Source of the DNA: Micromonospora sp. M71_S20
GTDB taxonomy: Bacteria > Actinomycetota > Actinomycetes > Mycobacteriales > Micromonosporaceae
Direction: 5' to 3'
Length of the DNA stretch: 64,000 nt
NCBI RefSeq assembly: GCF_003664255.1
Contig: NZ_RCCV01000001.1
Coordinates: 1,364,001 to 1,428,000, forward strand
Shown: one piece after another, positions 7,728 to 16,726 of the stretch
Position numbering within the stretch: the first letter of the stretch is position 1
Layout of the letters: every line of letters begins with the position of its first letter
The notes under the pieces: generated by a model
Told to the model about the DNA's origin: nothing
Databases searched by the model: none
The model's input: the letters and a program-made list of their open reading frames with translations, nothing else
Made by a program: the position numbers and the translations under genes

Positions 7728-9071
7728 TCAGGGCAGCCAGTCGGGGCGCAGTGGGTAGCCGCTCGCCCCCTCCGGGCCGTTTCGGGTGGCCAGCACCTGG
7801 TGCAGCTGGATGCCGTTGCGCTCGAACGCCAACCGGGACCCGGCCATGTAGAGACCCCACACCCGGGCCGTGCCCGGCCCCACCTCCGAGACGCAGAAGT
7901 CCCAGTGCGTCACGAGGTTGCGGCACCAGGCGGCCAGGGTCAGCGCGTAGTGCAGCCGCAGGTTCTCCTCGTGCTGCACCTCCAGCCCGACGTCGTGGAT
8001 CTCGCCGACCACGCGCCCCGGGCCGGCCAGCTCCCCGTCGGGGAAGACGTAGCGGTCGATGAACGCGCCCGAGCGGTGCGGCGCGCGGTTGTCGGCCCGC
8101 GTGATGCAGTGGTTGAGCAGCCGACCGTCCGGCCGCAGCCGGTCCGACAGGGCGCCGAAATAAGCCGGGTAGTTGCGCACCCCGATGTGCTCGGTCAGGC
8201 CGATCGAGGAGACCGCGTCGAACTGCTCGCGCGGCGCGTCCCGGTAGTCGAGGTGGCGCACCTCGGCCAGGCCGGTCAGCCCCTCCCGCTCGATCGCCGC
8301 CCGGGCCCACTCGGCCTGCGCCCGGGACAGGGTCACCCCCAGCGCCTTCACGCCGTACTCGCGGGCCGCGTGCCGGACCATGCCGCCCCACCCGCAGCCC
8401 ACGTCGAGCAGCCGCATCCCCGCCTTGAGCGCCAGCTTCTGCGCCACCAGGTCGTACTTGGCCGCCTGCGCCTGCTCCAGCGTGTCGTCGGGCGAGCGGA
8501 AGACCGCGCAGGTGTACGTCATCGACGGGCCGAGCACCTTCTCGTAGAAGGCGTTCGAGACGTCGTAGTGGTGGGAGATCGCGGTGCTGTCCCGGGTGCG
8601 GGAGTGCCGCAGCCCGTTCACCAGGCGCTTCCAGCGCGGCAGCGCCTCCTGCGGCGGGGGCGGCGGCGGCATCAGCCGCTCCCAGCCCAGCCCGCGCACG
8701 AGGGCCAGCCCCTCGGCCAGCGACGGCGTACGCAGCCGCAGCTCGTCCTTGAGCACCCGCAACGCCTCGTACGGGTCGCCGGGGTGCACCCCCTGCAACG
8801 CCAGGTCGCCGCCGACGTACGCCCGGGCCATGCCCAGGTCGCCCGGGGCGGTGAGCAGGTACGTCAGGCCTCGCTCGGAACGGATCGACAGGGTGATCCC
8901 GGCGTCGGCCGGGCCCACCGCGCTGCCGTCGTACCCGGTGACCCGCACCGGCAGGGCACCGGTGGTCAACGCGCGGACGACGTCCGCCACGGTCGGACCC
9001 GGGCGCCGGCTCCCCGCCGGCGGGCTGGCGGGAGCGCTCGCCGCCCCCTGGTCTCGATCGGTCAGGCTCAT
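7728..9071 (-). CDS. tmsB: SAM-dependent fatty-acyl phospholipid methyltransferase (10-methyl fatty acid synthesis)
   Basis: 447 residues from the ATG at 9071, which overlaps the upstream tmsA stop by four bases (ATGA). It belongs to the cyclopropane-fatty-acid synthase family: an N-terminal SCP2-like region (about 30-120) is followed by the SAM motif LLDVGCGWGGMVRHAAREYG and the family segments GVTLSRAQ and SSIGLTEHIG. In mycobacteria and Rhodococcus/Corynebacterium, the same methyltransferase next to an FAD reductase (UfaA1/BfaB/TmsB with BfaA/TmsA) converts oleoyl phospholipid to 10-methylene and then 10-methylstearoyl (tuberculostearic) chains. The gene pair here supports that over plain cyclopropane formation. 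Membrane-associated, acting on phospholipids. Confidence 0.85.
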   Translation of the reverse strand: MSLTDRDQGAASAPASPPAGSRRPGPTVADVVRALTTGALPVRVTGYDGSAVGPADAGITLSIRSERGLTYLLTAPGDLGMARAYVGGDLALQGVHPGDPYEALRVLKDELRLRTPSLAEGLALVRGLGWERLMPPPPPPQEALPRWKRLVNGLRHSRTRDSTAISHHYDVSNAFYEKVLGPSMTYTCAVFRSPDDTLEQAQAAKYDLVAQKLALKAGMRLLDVGCGWGGMVRHAAREYGVKALGVTLSRAQAEWARAAIEREGLTGLAEVRHLDYRDAPREQFDAVSSIGLTEHIGVRNYPAYFGALSDRLRPDGRLLNHCITRADNRAPHRSGAFIDRYVFPDGELAGPGRVVGEIHDVGLEVQHEENLRLHYALTLAAWCRNLVTHWDFCVSEVGPGTARVWGLYMAGSRLAFERNGIQLHQVLATRNGPEGASGYPLRPDWLP

Positions 9072-10468
9072 GCTCGTGCTACCGCCTTCTCGTACAGTCC
9101 GGTGAGCCGGTGGTCCGGGTCGTAGCGGTCCCTGACCGCGCGCCACGTCGCGCCGCCGTAGAGCCGGTCGAACGATTCCCGGTCGTAGTACGCGTCGGAG
9201 TAGAGCGACTTGTGGCCGCCCGACTCCGACACCATGCGCTCGATCGCGCGGTTGACGTCGCCGTCGGCGGCGCCCGCCGCGATCGGCACGCTGCCCCAGA
9301 AGCCGACGTTGACGTAGTTCTGCCCGGCCCGGAGCGGATAGAGCGGCCAGGCCCGGGCCGATCCCGGACCGGAGGGCTCACGCAGCCGCAGCGGGCAGAG
9401 CCAGACCGGGGTCATCCCGACGGTGCGGGCGAACCAGCGCAGGAACTCCGCCATCCGCTCCAGCGGGATCTCCACGTCCTGCACCACCCGCTCGCGCGCC
9501 GGCTGGCCGCGCAGGCGGTCGATCCGGGCGGCCACGCCGTGGCGGTGCTCCAACCGGACCAGCCGGTGGTAGACGTCGCTGCGCCGCCACCGCGCCGGCC
9601 AGACCCGCCGGAGCACCGGGTGCTGCACGCCGAACGCCGCCGAGCACCAGAACCAGTCGGTGTCCCAGCGCCAGAGATAGTCGTACGTGGTCAGTGCGTC
9701 GTGCGTGCGCCGGCGCAGCGAGCGGTAGTAGATGTCCTGGCCCGTGTAGTCGCTGGCCGGCGGCGCGTCGTCGGTGAAGGTGCCGAGCACCAGGTACGCC
9801 TCGCCGGGGCTGAACATCACCCCGTCCATCGCGTCCACCGCCTCCCCCGCCCAGGACCGGGTCGCGCTCACCTCGGCGAGCGCGTCGGCGAGCGCCTCCA
9901 GCCGGGTGAACCGGACGTTGCGCAGGGCCACGAAGCGGCGTACCGGCTGGAGCTCGATGCGCAGCCGGGTGGCGTAGCCCAGGCTGCCCAGCGAGTTGGG
10001 GAACGCCGCGAAGAGGTCGGCGTGCTCCCCCTCCGGACGGGCGGTGACGATCCCGCCGGACCCGGTGAGCACGTCCATCTCGACCACCGACTCGTGCGGC
10101 AGTCCGTTGCGGAACGACGTCGACTCGATGCCGAGCCCGGTCACGGCCCCACCGAGGGTGATGGTGCGCAACTGCGGCACCACCAGCGGCATCAGCCCGT
10201 GCGGCAGGGTCGCGTCGACCAGGTCCTCGTAGGTGCACATGCCCTGCACGTCGGCCGTGCGGGCGACCGGGTCCACGGCGAGCACGCCCGTGAGCCCGCT
10301 GACGTCCAGGCCCGGTGCGCGCGGGGCGGACCGCGGGCGGAACAGGTTGGAGGTGCGCTTGGCCAGCCGCACCGGTTCGCCCGCGGGCACCGCCGCGTAC
10401 GACTGTCGCAACCGGACCACCGCACCGTCGTGGTCGACCGGATGATGATCCACACGGACCGCACACAT
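9068..10468 (-). CDS. tmsA: FAD-binding 10-methylene fatty acyl reductase (DHCR24-like)
   Basis: 466 residues from the ATG at 10468; the frame is open for another 210 codons upstream, but that part reads as low-complexity shadow and crosses a divergent gene. A FAD_binding_4 domain covers about 20-190 (TGVLAVDPVARTADVQGMCTYEDLVDATLPHG, then RTITLGGAVTGLGIESTSFRNG). The C-terminal half matches the DprE1/sterol-reductase-like class (GQNYVNVGFWGSVP). The known partner role is NADPH-dependent reduction of the 10-methylene intermediate made by TmsB. Here the two genes overlap directly; the third gene found between them in mycobacteria (tmsC) is absent. Divergent from the DUF427 gene, with promoters sharing 10469-10576. 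Confidence 0.82.
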   Translation of the reverse strand: MCAVRVDHHPVDHDGAVVRLRQSYAAVPAGEPVRLAKRTSNLFRPRSAPRAPGLDVSGLTGVLAVDPVARTADVQGMCTYEDLVDATLPHGLMPLVVPQLRTITLGGAVTGLGIESTSFRNGLPHESVVEMDVLTGSGGIVTARPEGEHADLFAAFPNSLGSLGYATRLRIELQPVRRFVALRNVRFTRLEALADALAEVSATRSWAGEAVDAMDGVMFSPGEAYLVLGTFTDDAPPASDYTGQDIYYRSLRRRTHDALTTYDYLWRWDTDWFWCSAAFGVQHPVLRRVWPARWRRSDVYHRLVRLEHRHGVAARIDRLRGQPARERVVQDVEIPLERMAEFLRWFARTVGMTPVWLCPLRLREPSGPGSARAWPLYPLRAGQNYVNVGFWGSVPIAAGAADGDVNRAIERMVSESGGHKSLYSDAYYDRESFDRLYGGATWRAVRDRYDPDHRLTGLYEKAVARA

Positions 10469-10576
10469 GCGATCACTGTACGCGCCAGCGCGCCCGCCGT
10501 GGGGGACGTCCACCGGCGCGCTCGCGGCCGTGTCGACCACTGGCCGTCGCCGATCCGCCGGCATAGCGTGGGAGCC

Positions 10577-10861
10577 ATGCCGAGAGCCGTCTGGAACGAC
10601 CTGGTCGTGGCCGAGAGCGACGACACCGTGCTGGTCGAGGGGAACCACTACTTCCCGCGCGCCGCCCTGCGCGCCGACCTGATCCGCGAGTCCGACACGC
10701 ACACCGTCTGCCCGTGGAAGGGCACCGCGTCCTACTACACCCTGGAACACGACGGCCGGACCAGCGCCGACGCGGTCTGGTACTACCCGGAGCCGAAGCC
10801 GGAGGCGGAGATGGTCCGCGACCGGGTCGCCTTCTGGAAGGACGTCCGGGTCGTCGACTGA
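10577..10861 (+). CDS. DUF427 domain protein
   Basis: 94 residues, ATG at 10577 behind GGGAG. It covers a whole DUF427 domain: RAVWNDLVVAESDDTVLVEGNHYFPRAAL, the family hallmark TVCPWKGTASYYTLEHDG, and AVWYYPEPKPEAE near the end. Conserved polar residues suggest a small enzyme or ligand-binding fold, but no reaction is established. Stands alone; convergent with the DinB gene nine bases downstream. Confidence 0.85.
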   Translation: MPRAVWNDLVVAESDDTVLVEGNHYFPRAALRADLIRESDTHTVCPWKGTASYYTLEHDGRTSADAVWYYPEPKPEAEMVRDRVAFWKDVRVVD

Positions 10862-10869
10862 CGCGCCCC

Positions 10870-11334
10870 TCAGCCGGCGCGCAGCATGCGCAGCTGGGCC
10901 AGGTGCTTCGGCAGGTGGACGCGGGCGTGCAGGTCGAGGGTGCGGCCCCAGGGCAACGGCTCGTCGACGACGAGGTCGAAGCCCTCCCGCAGGTGGGTGT
11001 CGACCGGGGTCTGCGCCGCCGCGCCGAGCCGCTCGGTCAGCGCGCAGAGCTTCTGGCTGGTGGCCCGCAGCAGGGTGGCCAGCCCGGCCAGCCCGCCGCA
11101 CTCGACGACCAGCGCGTCCACCTGCGGGCGGTGAATGGTCTCCAGGTCGTAGTACGCGAACGGCGCGCCGGCGATGACCGCCTCGGTCGCCTCGGTCATC
11201 AGCTCGTCGTTGGCGGCGAGGTGCGCGACGATCTGCTCGGCGCTCAGCTGCCCGGCCGGCGGTGGCCCGAACCCGCCCGCGTCGACCTCCGCGAGCACCT
11301 CCGCGTACGCCCCCCGCAAAGCCCCGCTGTCCAT
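10870..11334 (-). CDS. DinB-like / mycothiol-dependent-type helical bundle protein
   Basis: 154 residues from the ATG at 11334. A four-helix bundle resembling the DinB/maleylpyruvate isomerase N-terminal family: SAEQIVAHLAANDELMTEATEAVIAG contains the first metal-type His, and HARVHLPKHLAQLRML holds the C-terminal His pair. These proteins commonly bind a divalent metal, and some use mycothiol as cofactor. Substrate unknown. No operon partner. Confidence 0.65.
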   Translation of the reverse strand: MDSGALRGAYAEVLAEVDAGGFGPPPAGQLSAEQIVAHLAANDELMTEATEAVIAGAPFAYYDLETIHRPQVDALVVECGGLAGLATLLRATSQKLCALTERLGAAAQTPVDTHLREGFDLVVDEPLPWGRTLDLHARVHLPKHLAQLRMLRAG

Positions 11335-11419
11335 GCCCCCAGTCAATCCCGGCCCGCGCCGTCCGACCCGGCGTTCCCGCGGACGGTTCACCCGGAAGGG
11401 ACCGGCCGGAAACGCCGGG

Positions 11420-13375
11420 TCAGCGCCGGCGCGGCTGCCGGGTACGCAGGTAGTCGGAGACCACGTACTCGCCGAGGTCCTCCAGGTCCGGGGTGAACAT
11501 GCGGCCCTTCGAGCGGCGGGCCACGGCGTCGACGAAGCGGCGCAGGCCGGGATCGTCGCCGAGCATGAACAGGTTGAGCGTGGCGCCGTAGCGGGCGAGC
11601 CGGTCCACCTCGCGTACGGTCGCCTCGATCGTCTCCGGCAGCGACGGCCAGTGGAACAGCGCCTCCCCGTCGTCCGGGTCCAGGTGGGCGGTCGGCTCCC
11701 CGTCGGTGACCACCAGCACCACCGGCTCGGCGTCCGGGTGCCGCCGCAGGTGCCGGGCGGCCAGCCGCAGCGCGTGCTGGAGGTTCGTGCCCTGCCGCAG
11801 GTCGGGCTCGACGGCGGCCAGCTCCTGCTGGGTCAGCGGCAGCGCCTCCAGGCCGAAGCCGACGATCTGCAACGCGTCCTGGGGGAACCGGGTGGCCATC
11901 AGGTGCGCCAGCGCCAGCGCGGTCTGCTTCATCGGGCCCCACCGGCCCTGGGAGATCATCGAGTAGGAGAGGTCGACGCAGAGCACCACCGCCGCCGAGG
12001 CCCGCAGCTCGGTCTCCACCACCTCGAAGTCCTCGACGGCCAACCGCACCGGCACGCCGGAGCCGGCGCGGCGGACCGCCCGGGTCAGCGTCCGCACCAC
12101 GTCGAGGGGCTGCTCGTCGCCGTACTCCCACGGCCGGGAGCCGCCGCTGACCTCGCCGGCGGCGCCCGCCGAGCGCAGGTCGTGCTGGCCGCGCGGCCCG
12201 GCCGTCAGGTCCGCGAAGACGCGCCGCAGCGCCGTGCCGCCGAGCCGGCGCAGCGCCTTCGGGCTCAGGGTCAGCCCGTCGGCGTCCCGGCTCACCCACC
12301 CCTGCCGGCGCAGCTCCCGCTCCAGCTCCCGCAGCCGGCGTACGTCGTCGGCGGCGTCGCGGCCCAGCGTCCGGGCCACCGCGTCGACGTCGACGTCGTC
12401 CAGGGTCGCGCCCGGATGCTCCTGGTCGAGCTGGTCCAGCAGCCCGTCCAGCTCGGCGATCTCGCCGAGCGCCCCGGCGGCCTCGCCGTAGCCGAGCGGC
12501 CGCTCGCCGCGCACCCGCTCGCCCGGGCCCCCGTGCAGGTCGGGGCGGAGCGCGCGGAGGTTGGCGTCCAGCGCGGACAGCTCCCCGGCGAGCCGGTCGC
12601 CGAGCGACTGCCGCATCAGGCCGGCCAGTTCCTCGCGCTGGCGGTCGGACAGCGAGCGCATCAGCCGCTCGCCGGCGGCGGACCGCCGGGCCAGCACGTC
12701 GACCAGTTCGTCGACGTCGGCCGGCTGCTCGGGGAAGAACGCCCCGTGCCGGCGCATGAACTCGGCGAAGGCGTCGGTGGTGTCCTCCGACCGGGCGTGC
12801 CGGGCCAGCAGGTCGTTGAGGTCGCGCATCATCTCGGCCAGCCGCTGCTGCGCGGCCGGGTCCGCCGAGGCGCGCACCGCGTCGCGCAGCCCGGCGAAGC
12901 GCTGGCCGAGCACGTCGTCGCGCAGCCCGTCGAGGATCCGCTGGTACGTCCGGCGGGCCTCGTCGCTGGTCCACCGGTAACCGGTCAGCTCCGCCACGGC
13001 GCGGGCCGTCGAGCGGGGCAGGTTGTCCAGCACCGCCTCGGCGAACCGCGCGTCGTCGTCGTCGCGCCCGCGCAGCTCGTCCCGCTCGGCGGCGAGCGCC
13101 TGGTCGAGCAGGGCCCGGGCCCGGGTGACCGCCCCGTCCAGGTCGCCCCGGCGCAACGCCTCCCGGCGCAGCCGCCTGGCCCGGGCGGCAAGGTCGTCGA
13201 GGCCCCCGCGCCCCTGGGGCCCCTGCCGCAGCAGGCCCCGCAGCGCCTCCCGGAGGCTGCCGCCGGCGAGCACCTCGGCACCGACGGCGTCCACCGCCCC
13301 CCGCACGTCGTACGGGGGCGCGAGCGGGTCGGGGCCGCCCCGCCACTGCCCGTACCGGAACCGGTCGCCGGCCAT
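11420..13375 (-). CDS. VWA-domain protein paired with an AAA+ ATPase
   Basis: 651 residues; the ATG at 13375 comes two bases after the ATPase stop. The N-terminal 400 residues are charged and helical (RARRLRREALRRGDLDGAVTRARALLDQALAAERDELRGRDDDD). The C-terminal VWA domain has a complete metal-ion-dependent adhesion site: DLSYSM at about 465, GTNLQHAL, and VVTDGEPT. This matches the CoxE/BchD-like partners of MoxR/ChlI ATPases, which work as chaperone or metal-insertion machines. Substrate unknown; no cofactor-biosynthesis gene is nearby. The single-protein, two-gene layout suggests one ATPase-adaptor complex in the cytoplasm. Confidence 0.82.
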   Translation of the reverse strand: MAGDRFRYGQWRGGPDPLAPPYDVRGAVDAVGAEVLAGGSLREALRGLLRQGPQGRGGLDDLAARARRLRREALRRGDLDGAVTRARALLDQALAAERDELRGRDDDDARFAEAVLDNLPRSTARAVAELTGYRWTSDEARRTYQRILDGLRDDVLGQRFAGLRDAVRASADPAAQQRLAEMMRDLNDLLARHARSEDTTDAFAEFMRRHGAFFPEQPADVDELVDVLARRSAAGERLMRSLSDRQREELAGLMRQSLGDRLAGELSALDANLRALRPDLHGGPGERVRGERPLGYGEAAGALGEIAELDGLLDQLDQEHPGATLDDVDVDAVARTLGRDAADDVRRLRELERELRRQGWVSRDADGLTLSPKALRRLGGTALRRVFADLTAGPRGQHDLRSAGAAGEVSGGSRPWEYGDEQPLDVVRTLTRAVRRAGSGVPVRLAVEDFEVVETELRASAAVVLCVDLSYSMISQGRWGPMKQTALALAHLMATRFPQDALQIVGFGLEALPLTQQELAAVEPDLRQGTNLQHALRLAARHLRRHPDAEPVVLVVTDGEPTAHLDPDDGEALFHWPSLPETIEATVREVDRLARYGATLNLFMLGDDPGLRRFVDAVARRSKGRMFTPDLEDLGEYVVSDYLRTRQPRRR

Positions 13376-13377
13376 GC

Positions 13378-14832
13378 TCAGGCCCGGCCGCCGTAGCGGG
13401 TCCGGCCGGAGTCGGTGACGTCCTTGCCGAGCCGGCGGGTCAGGTGCAGCCCCTCCAGGACGAACTCCACGCCGGCCGCGACCTGCTCCGGGGTGGGCGC
13501 GTCGCCCAGCCCGAGCCGGTCCAGCGCCTTGGCCAGGCCGGGAACAGTGCCCACCTGGCGCAGCAACTCGGCGGAGCCGACCAGCTCCCCGGTCTCGATC
13601 ACCGCGTCGTCGTCGACCAGCGCGGTGAAGCCGGAGAGGTCCAGCCCGGCCAGCCGGGACCGGAACGTGTCGGCGGTCGCGGTCCGCAGCAGGTGGCCGA
13701 GGATCTCGACCTCCCGGCCCTCCTCGCCGCTCTCGAACTCGACCTTGCCGCGCAGGGTCGACGTCACCGACACCGCGTCGCCGACCCGGGCGACCGGCGC
13801 CTCCGGGCGCACCCCCTCGGCGGGCTCCGCCGCGGCGAGCAGGCCGGCGCGGCGCAACGCGGCGGCGGCGACCGTCTCGGCGGCGGCGATGGCGAACCGG
13901 GCGGAGACCCCGGAGCGCGGGTCCACCGACGGCGACTCGCGCACCGCGCGGGCGAACCGCGCGAGGACCTCCAGCACGTGCTCCGGCACCTCGGCGACCA
14001 GGTCGGCCTCCTGCCGGATCAGGGCCAGTTCCAGATCGAGGTCGACCGGGTAGTGGGTGCGGACCTCGGCGCCGAAGCGGTCCTTCAGCGGAGTGATGAT
14101 CCGGCCCCGGTTGGTGTAGTCCTCCGGGTTGGCGCTGGCCACCAGGAACAGGTCCAGCGGCAGCCGCAGCTGGTAGCCGCGGACCTGGATGTCCCGCTCC
14201 TCCAGCACGTTGAGCAGCGCCACCTGGATCCGCTCGGCCAGGTCGGGCAGCTCGTTGACGGCGAAGATGCCCCGGTTGGTGCGCGGGACCAGGCCGAAGT
14301 GGATGGTCTCCGGGTCGCCGAGGGTGCGCCCCTGGGCGATGCGGATCGGGTCGACGTCGCCGATCAGGTCGCCGACGCTGGTGTCCGGGGTGGCCAGCTT
14401 CTCGCCGTAGCGCATCGAGCGGTGCAGCCACGCCACCGGCAGGTCGTCGCCGGCCTCGGCGACCAGCGCCCGCGTGCCCGGCGTGAGCGGGTGCAGCGGG
14501 TGCTCGTTGAGCACCGAGCCGGCGATCACCGGGGTCCACTCGTCGAGCAGGCCGACGAGGGAGCGGATGAGCCGGGTCTTGCCCTGGCCCCGCTCGCCCA
14601 GCAGCACCATGTCGTGCCCGGCGAGCAGGGCCCGCTCGACCTCGGGCAGCACCGTGTCGTCGTAGCCGACGATGCCGGGGAAGCGGTCGGCGCCGGCACG
14701 CATCCGGGCCAGGAGGTTGTCGCGGAGTTCCTGCTTGACCGTGCGGTACGCGTGGCCGGCCGCCCGCAGCTCGCCGAGCGTGCCGGGCAGTTTGGCCGGT
14801 GGGGCCTGGGTAACCGGGGAAGGCGCAGTCAC
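13378..14832 (-). CDS. AAA+ ATPase of the magnesium-chelatase ChlI/MoxR class
   Basis: 484 residues, GTG at 14832. Walker A GERGQGKTR at about 79-87, the Walker B-like GIFAVNELPDLAERIQVALLNVLEE at about 190, and sensor 1 SANPEDYTNRGRIITPLKDRFGAEVRTHYP, the typical ChlI 'N-P-E...D-R-F' segment. A C-terminal helical lid follows (SGVSARFAIAAAETVAAAALRRAG). Forms rings that remodel a target using ATP (family knowledge). Coupled to the VWA gene with a 2-bp gap. The 70 bp upstream hold the previous operon's terminator, so the promoter must be in the short gap to 14856. Confidence 0.85.
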   Translation of the reverse strand: MTAPSPVTQAPPAKLPGTLGELRAAGHAYRTVKQELRDNLLARMRAGADRFPGIVGYDDTVLPEVERALLAGHDMVLLGERGQGKTRLIRSLVGLLDEWTPVIAGSVLNEHPLHPLTPGTRALVAEAGDDLPVAWLHRSMRYGEKLATPDTSVGDLIGDVDPIRIAQGRTLGDPETIHFGLVPRTNRGIFAVNELPDLAERIQVALLNVLEERDIQVRGYQLRLPLDLFLVASANPEDYTNRGRIITPLKDRFGAEVRTHYPVDLDLELALIRQEADLVAEVPEHVLEVLARFARAVRESPSVDPRSGVSARFAIAAAETVAAAALRRAGLLAAAEPAEGVRPEAPVARVGDAVSVTSTLRGKVEFESGEEGREVEILGHLLRTATADTFRSRLAGLDLSGFTALVDDDAVIETGELVGSAELLRQVGTVPGLAKALDRLGLGDAPTPEQVAAGVEFVLEGLHLTRRLGKDVTDSGRTRYGGRA

Positions 14833-14855
14833 CCGACCAACGCTAGCTCACGAAA

Positions 14856-14891
14856 GCGGGGGCGCCCGGTCCGTCGACCGGGCACCCCCGC
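14856..14891 (-). terminator. Hairpin terminator after the kinase-regulator-membrane protein operon
   Basis: A 16-bp stem with one C-A mismatch (GCGGGGGCGCCCGGTC / GACCGGGCACCCCCGC) and a CGTC loop. Reading leftward it is followed by TTTCGT. Lies 12 bases beyond the stop of the 358-aa membrane protein. Confidence 0.7.
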
Positions 14892-14903
14892 CGGGGGTAC
14901 GGC

Positions 14904-15980
14904 TCAGCCGCGCCCGCAGCGCCGGCAGGCGCCCCGGCGGCGCAGGTGGTACGCGTACGTGGCGGCGCCCAGCGCGACGCCCCAGACCGGCCAGAGCAGC
15001 ATCGGCGCGGTGGCCAGGCTGAGCCCGTCGGAGAAGTCCCAGAAGTCGGGGGCGGCGAGCAGGCCGAGGCTCGCCGCGGTGACCGCCACCGCGACCAGCG
15101 TCGCCGGGACGACGGCCAGCCCGACCGGCACCGGCCGCCCGGCCAGGCCCACCATCCAGCGCGGGAACCGTTCCCCCCACCGCTGCACCAGCCCGAGGGT
15201 GAGGACGGCGCCCACCAGGGCGAAGCCGCCCAGCCCGGCGCCCGCCCAGACCAGCCCGGACTCGCGCATCTCGTCGAGGAACGACCGTTCGATGCCGAGC
15301 GGGACGCCGACCGCCCAGGCGAGCCGGGTGACCGCGTACAGGGCGGGGATGGTGGCCGCGGTCCAGGCCGCCACCCGCCCCCAGCGGGCCGCCGAGGCGG
15401 GCGTGGTCCGGCCGTGGTCGGTGCCGTCGCGCCCGCACGCCGGGCAGGCGTCGGCGGTGCGCCGCTGCCAGCGCAGCACCGCCCCGGCCAGCAGCACCCC
15501 GCCGACCACGGCCGCGAACCGGGCGAACAGCGCCCAGGTGAACACGTCGGCGTAGTCCACCGGCGGCCAGCCGAACGGCGCGCCGATGATCAGGATCGGG
15601 GTGTAGCCGAGGATGGTCAGCACCCCCACGTCCGGCACGACGACGGCGAGCAGGAAGGCGACCGTCCAGGCGTACGCCAGCAGCAGGGTGCGCAGCGGCC
15701 GGGCCGGGCGGTGGGCCGGCCCGGTCATGGCGAGCGCGGCCACCGCGGCGCCGAGCAGCAGCACGGCGAACAGGGGTGGCCCGACGTCGGTCGGGACCAG
15801 CCGGAGCAGGTTGGCCTCGCCGCCGCGCGGATCGTTCGCCCCGAACGGGTAGCCGGCGCCGGTGACGGCGCAGAGCAGGGCGAGCAGGCCCCAGAGGCCG
15901 AGCCAGCCGGCGGCCAGCGGGGCGAGCCGGTCCGGCCGGCCCGGGGCCGGGCGGTGGGTGGGAGCGGTGGTCGTCGTCAT
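14904..15980 (-). CDS. Polytopic membrane protein with two Cys-pair motifs
   Basis: 358 residues with about eight to nine hydrophobic segments, such as WLGLWGLLALLCAVTGAGYPF, LLLGAAVAALAMTG and WGVALGAATYAYHL. Two CxxC knuckles face the same side by prediction: CPAC at about 187 in the large loop and CRRC five residues from the end (CRRCGRG). Together they could make one zinc site. It lies 77 bp after the response regulator and before a strong terminator, so it is the third gene of the sensor operon and may be its effector. No transporter signature seen. Confidence 0.7.
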   Translation of the reverse strand: MTTTTAPTHRPAPGRPDRLAPLAAGWLGLWGLLALLCAVTGAGYPFGANDPRGGEANLLRLVPTDVGPPLFAVLLLGAAVAALAMTGPAHRPARPLRTLLLAYAWTVAFLLAVVVPDVGVLTILGYTPILIIGAPFGWPPVDYADVFTWALFARFAAVVGGVLLAGAVLRWQRRTADACPACGRDGTDHGRTTPASAARWGRVAAWTAATIPALYAVTRLAWAVGVPLGIERSFLDEMRESGLVWAGAGLGGFALVGAVLTLGLVQRWGERFPRWMVGLAGRPVPVGLAVVPATLVAVAVTAASLGLLAAPDFWDFSDGLSLATAPMLLWPVWGVALGAATYAYHLRRRGACRRCGRG

Positions 15981-16057
15981 GCTTCCCAGCCTCGGCCGAC
16001 GGGCCGCGTACGCCCTCCCGTGCGGCGGTGAACCGGCTCCCCCGAAAGAGGGAACGT

Positions 16058-16726
16058 TCAGCCCGACGGGGTGACGAACCCCGACTCGTACGCCGCGATC
16101 ACCGCCTGGGTGCGGTCGCGGACGCCGAGCTTGGCCAGCACGTTGCCGACGTGGGTCTTCACGGTCTCCACCCCGACCACCAGGTGCGCGGCGATCTCCG
16201 GGTTGGACAGTCCGGTGGTCATCAGCCGGAGCACCTCGGCCTCCCGGTCGGTGAGCCGGGCGGCGGCCAGCCGGTCGGCGCCCCGCCCCCCGTACGCCCC
16301 GGCGAGGCGGCGGATGGCGGCGGGGAAGAGCAGCGACTCGCCCCGCGCGACCACCCGGACCGCCTCCACCACCTCGGCGGGCCGGGCCCGCTTGAGCAGG
16401 AACCCGCTGGCCCCGGCGCGGAGCGCGTCGTAGACGTACTCGTCGTTCTCGAAGGTGGTGACCACCAGCACCCGCGGCGGGTCGGCGGAGGTGGCGAGCA
16501 GCCGCCGGGTGGCCTGGATGCCGTCGATGCCGGGCATCCGCACGTCCATCAGCACCACCCGGGGGCGCAGCCGGGCGACCAGCGGCGGCACCTCCGCGCC
16601 GTCGGTGGCCTCGCCGAGCACCCGCAGGTCGGGCTGGGCGTCGAGGATGGCCCGCAGCCCGACCCGGATCAGTTCGTCGTCGTCGACGATCAGCACGCCC
16701 GTGGCCGTCGCGGTTCCGGTCGTCAT
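16058..16726 (-). CDS. NarL/LuxR-family response regulator
   Basis: 222 residues, ATG at 16726, overlapping the kinase stop by four bases. Receiver domain: VLIVDDDELIRVGLRAIL (acidic pocket), MDVRMPGIDGIQA (phospho-acceptor Asp), VLVVTTF (Thr switch) and LLKRARP (Lys). The output is a LuxR-type HTH: LTDREAEVLRLMTTGLSNPEIAAHLVVGVETVKTHVGNVLAKLGV. It pairs with the histidine kinase and probably controls this operon. Confidence 0.93.
   Translation of the reverse strand: MTTGTATATGVLIVDDDELIRVGLRAILDAQPDLRVLGEATDGAEVPPLVARLRPRVVLMDVRMPGIDGIQATRRLLATSADPPRVLVVTTFENDEYVYDALRAGASGFLLKRARPAEVVEAVRVVARGESLLFPAAIRRLAGAYGGRGADRLAAARLTDREAEVLRLMTTGLSNPEIAAHLVVGVETVKTHVGNVLAKLGVRDRTQAVIAAYESGFVTPSG

Noticed and set aside
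7728..10468. Secondary-metabolite gene cluster
   Set aside because: No PKS, NRPS or terpene genes; the methyltransferase and flavoprotein fit membrane lipid modification.
9068..11101. tmsA as a 677-aa protein
   Set aside because: The extra N-terminal 211 residues are compositionally random and run across the divergent DUF427 gene; the FAD domain begins right after the ATG at 10468.
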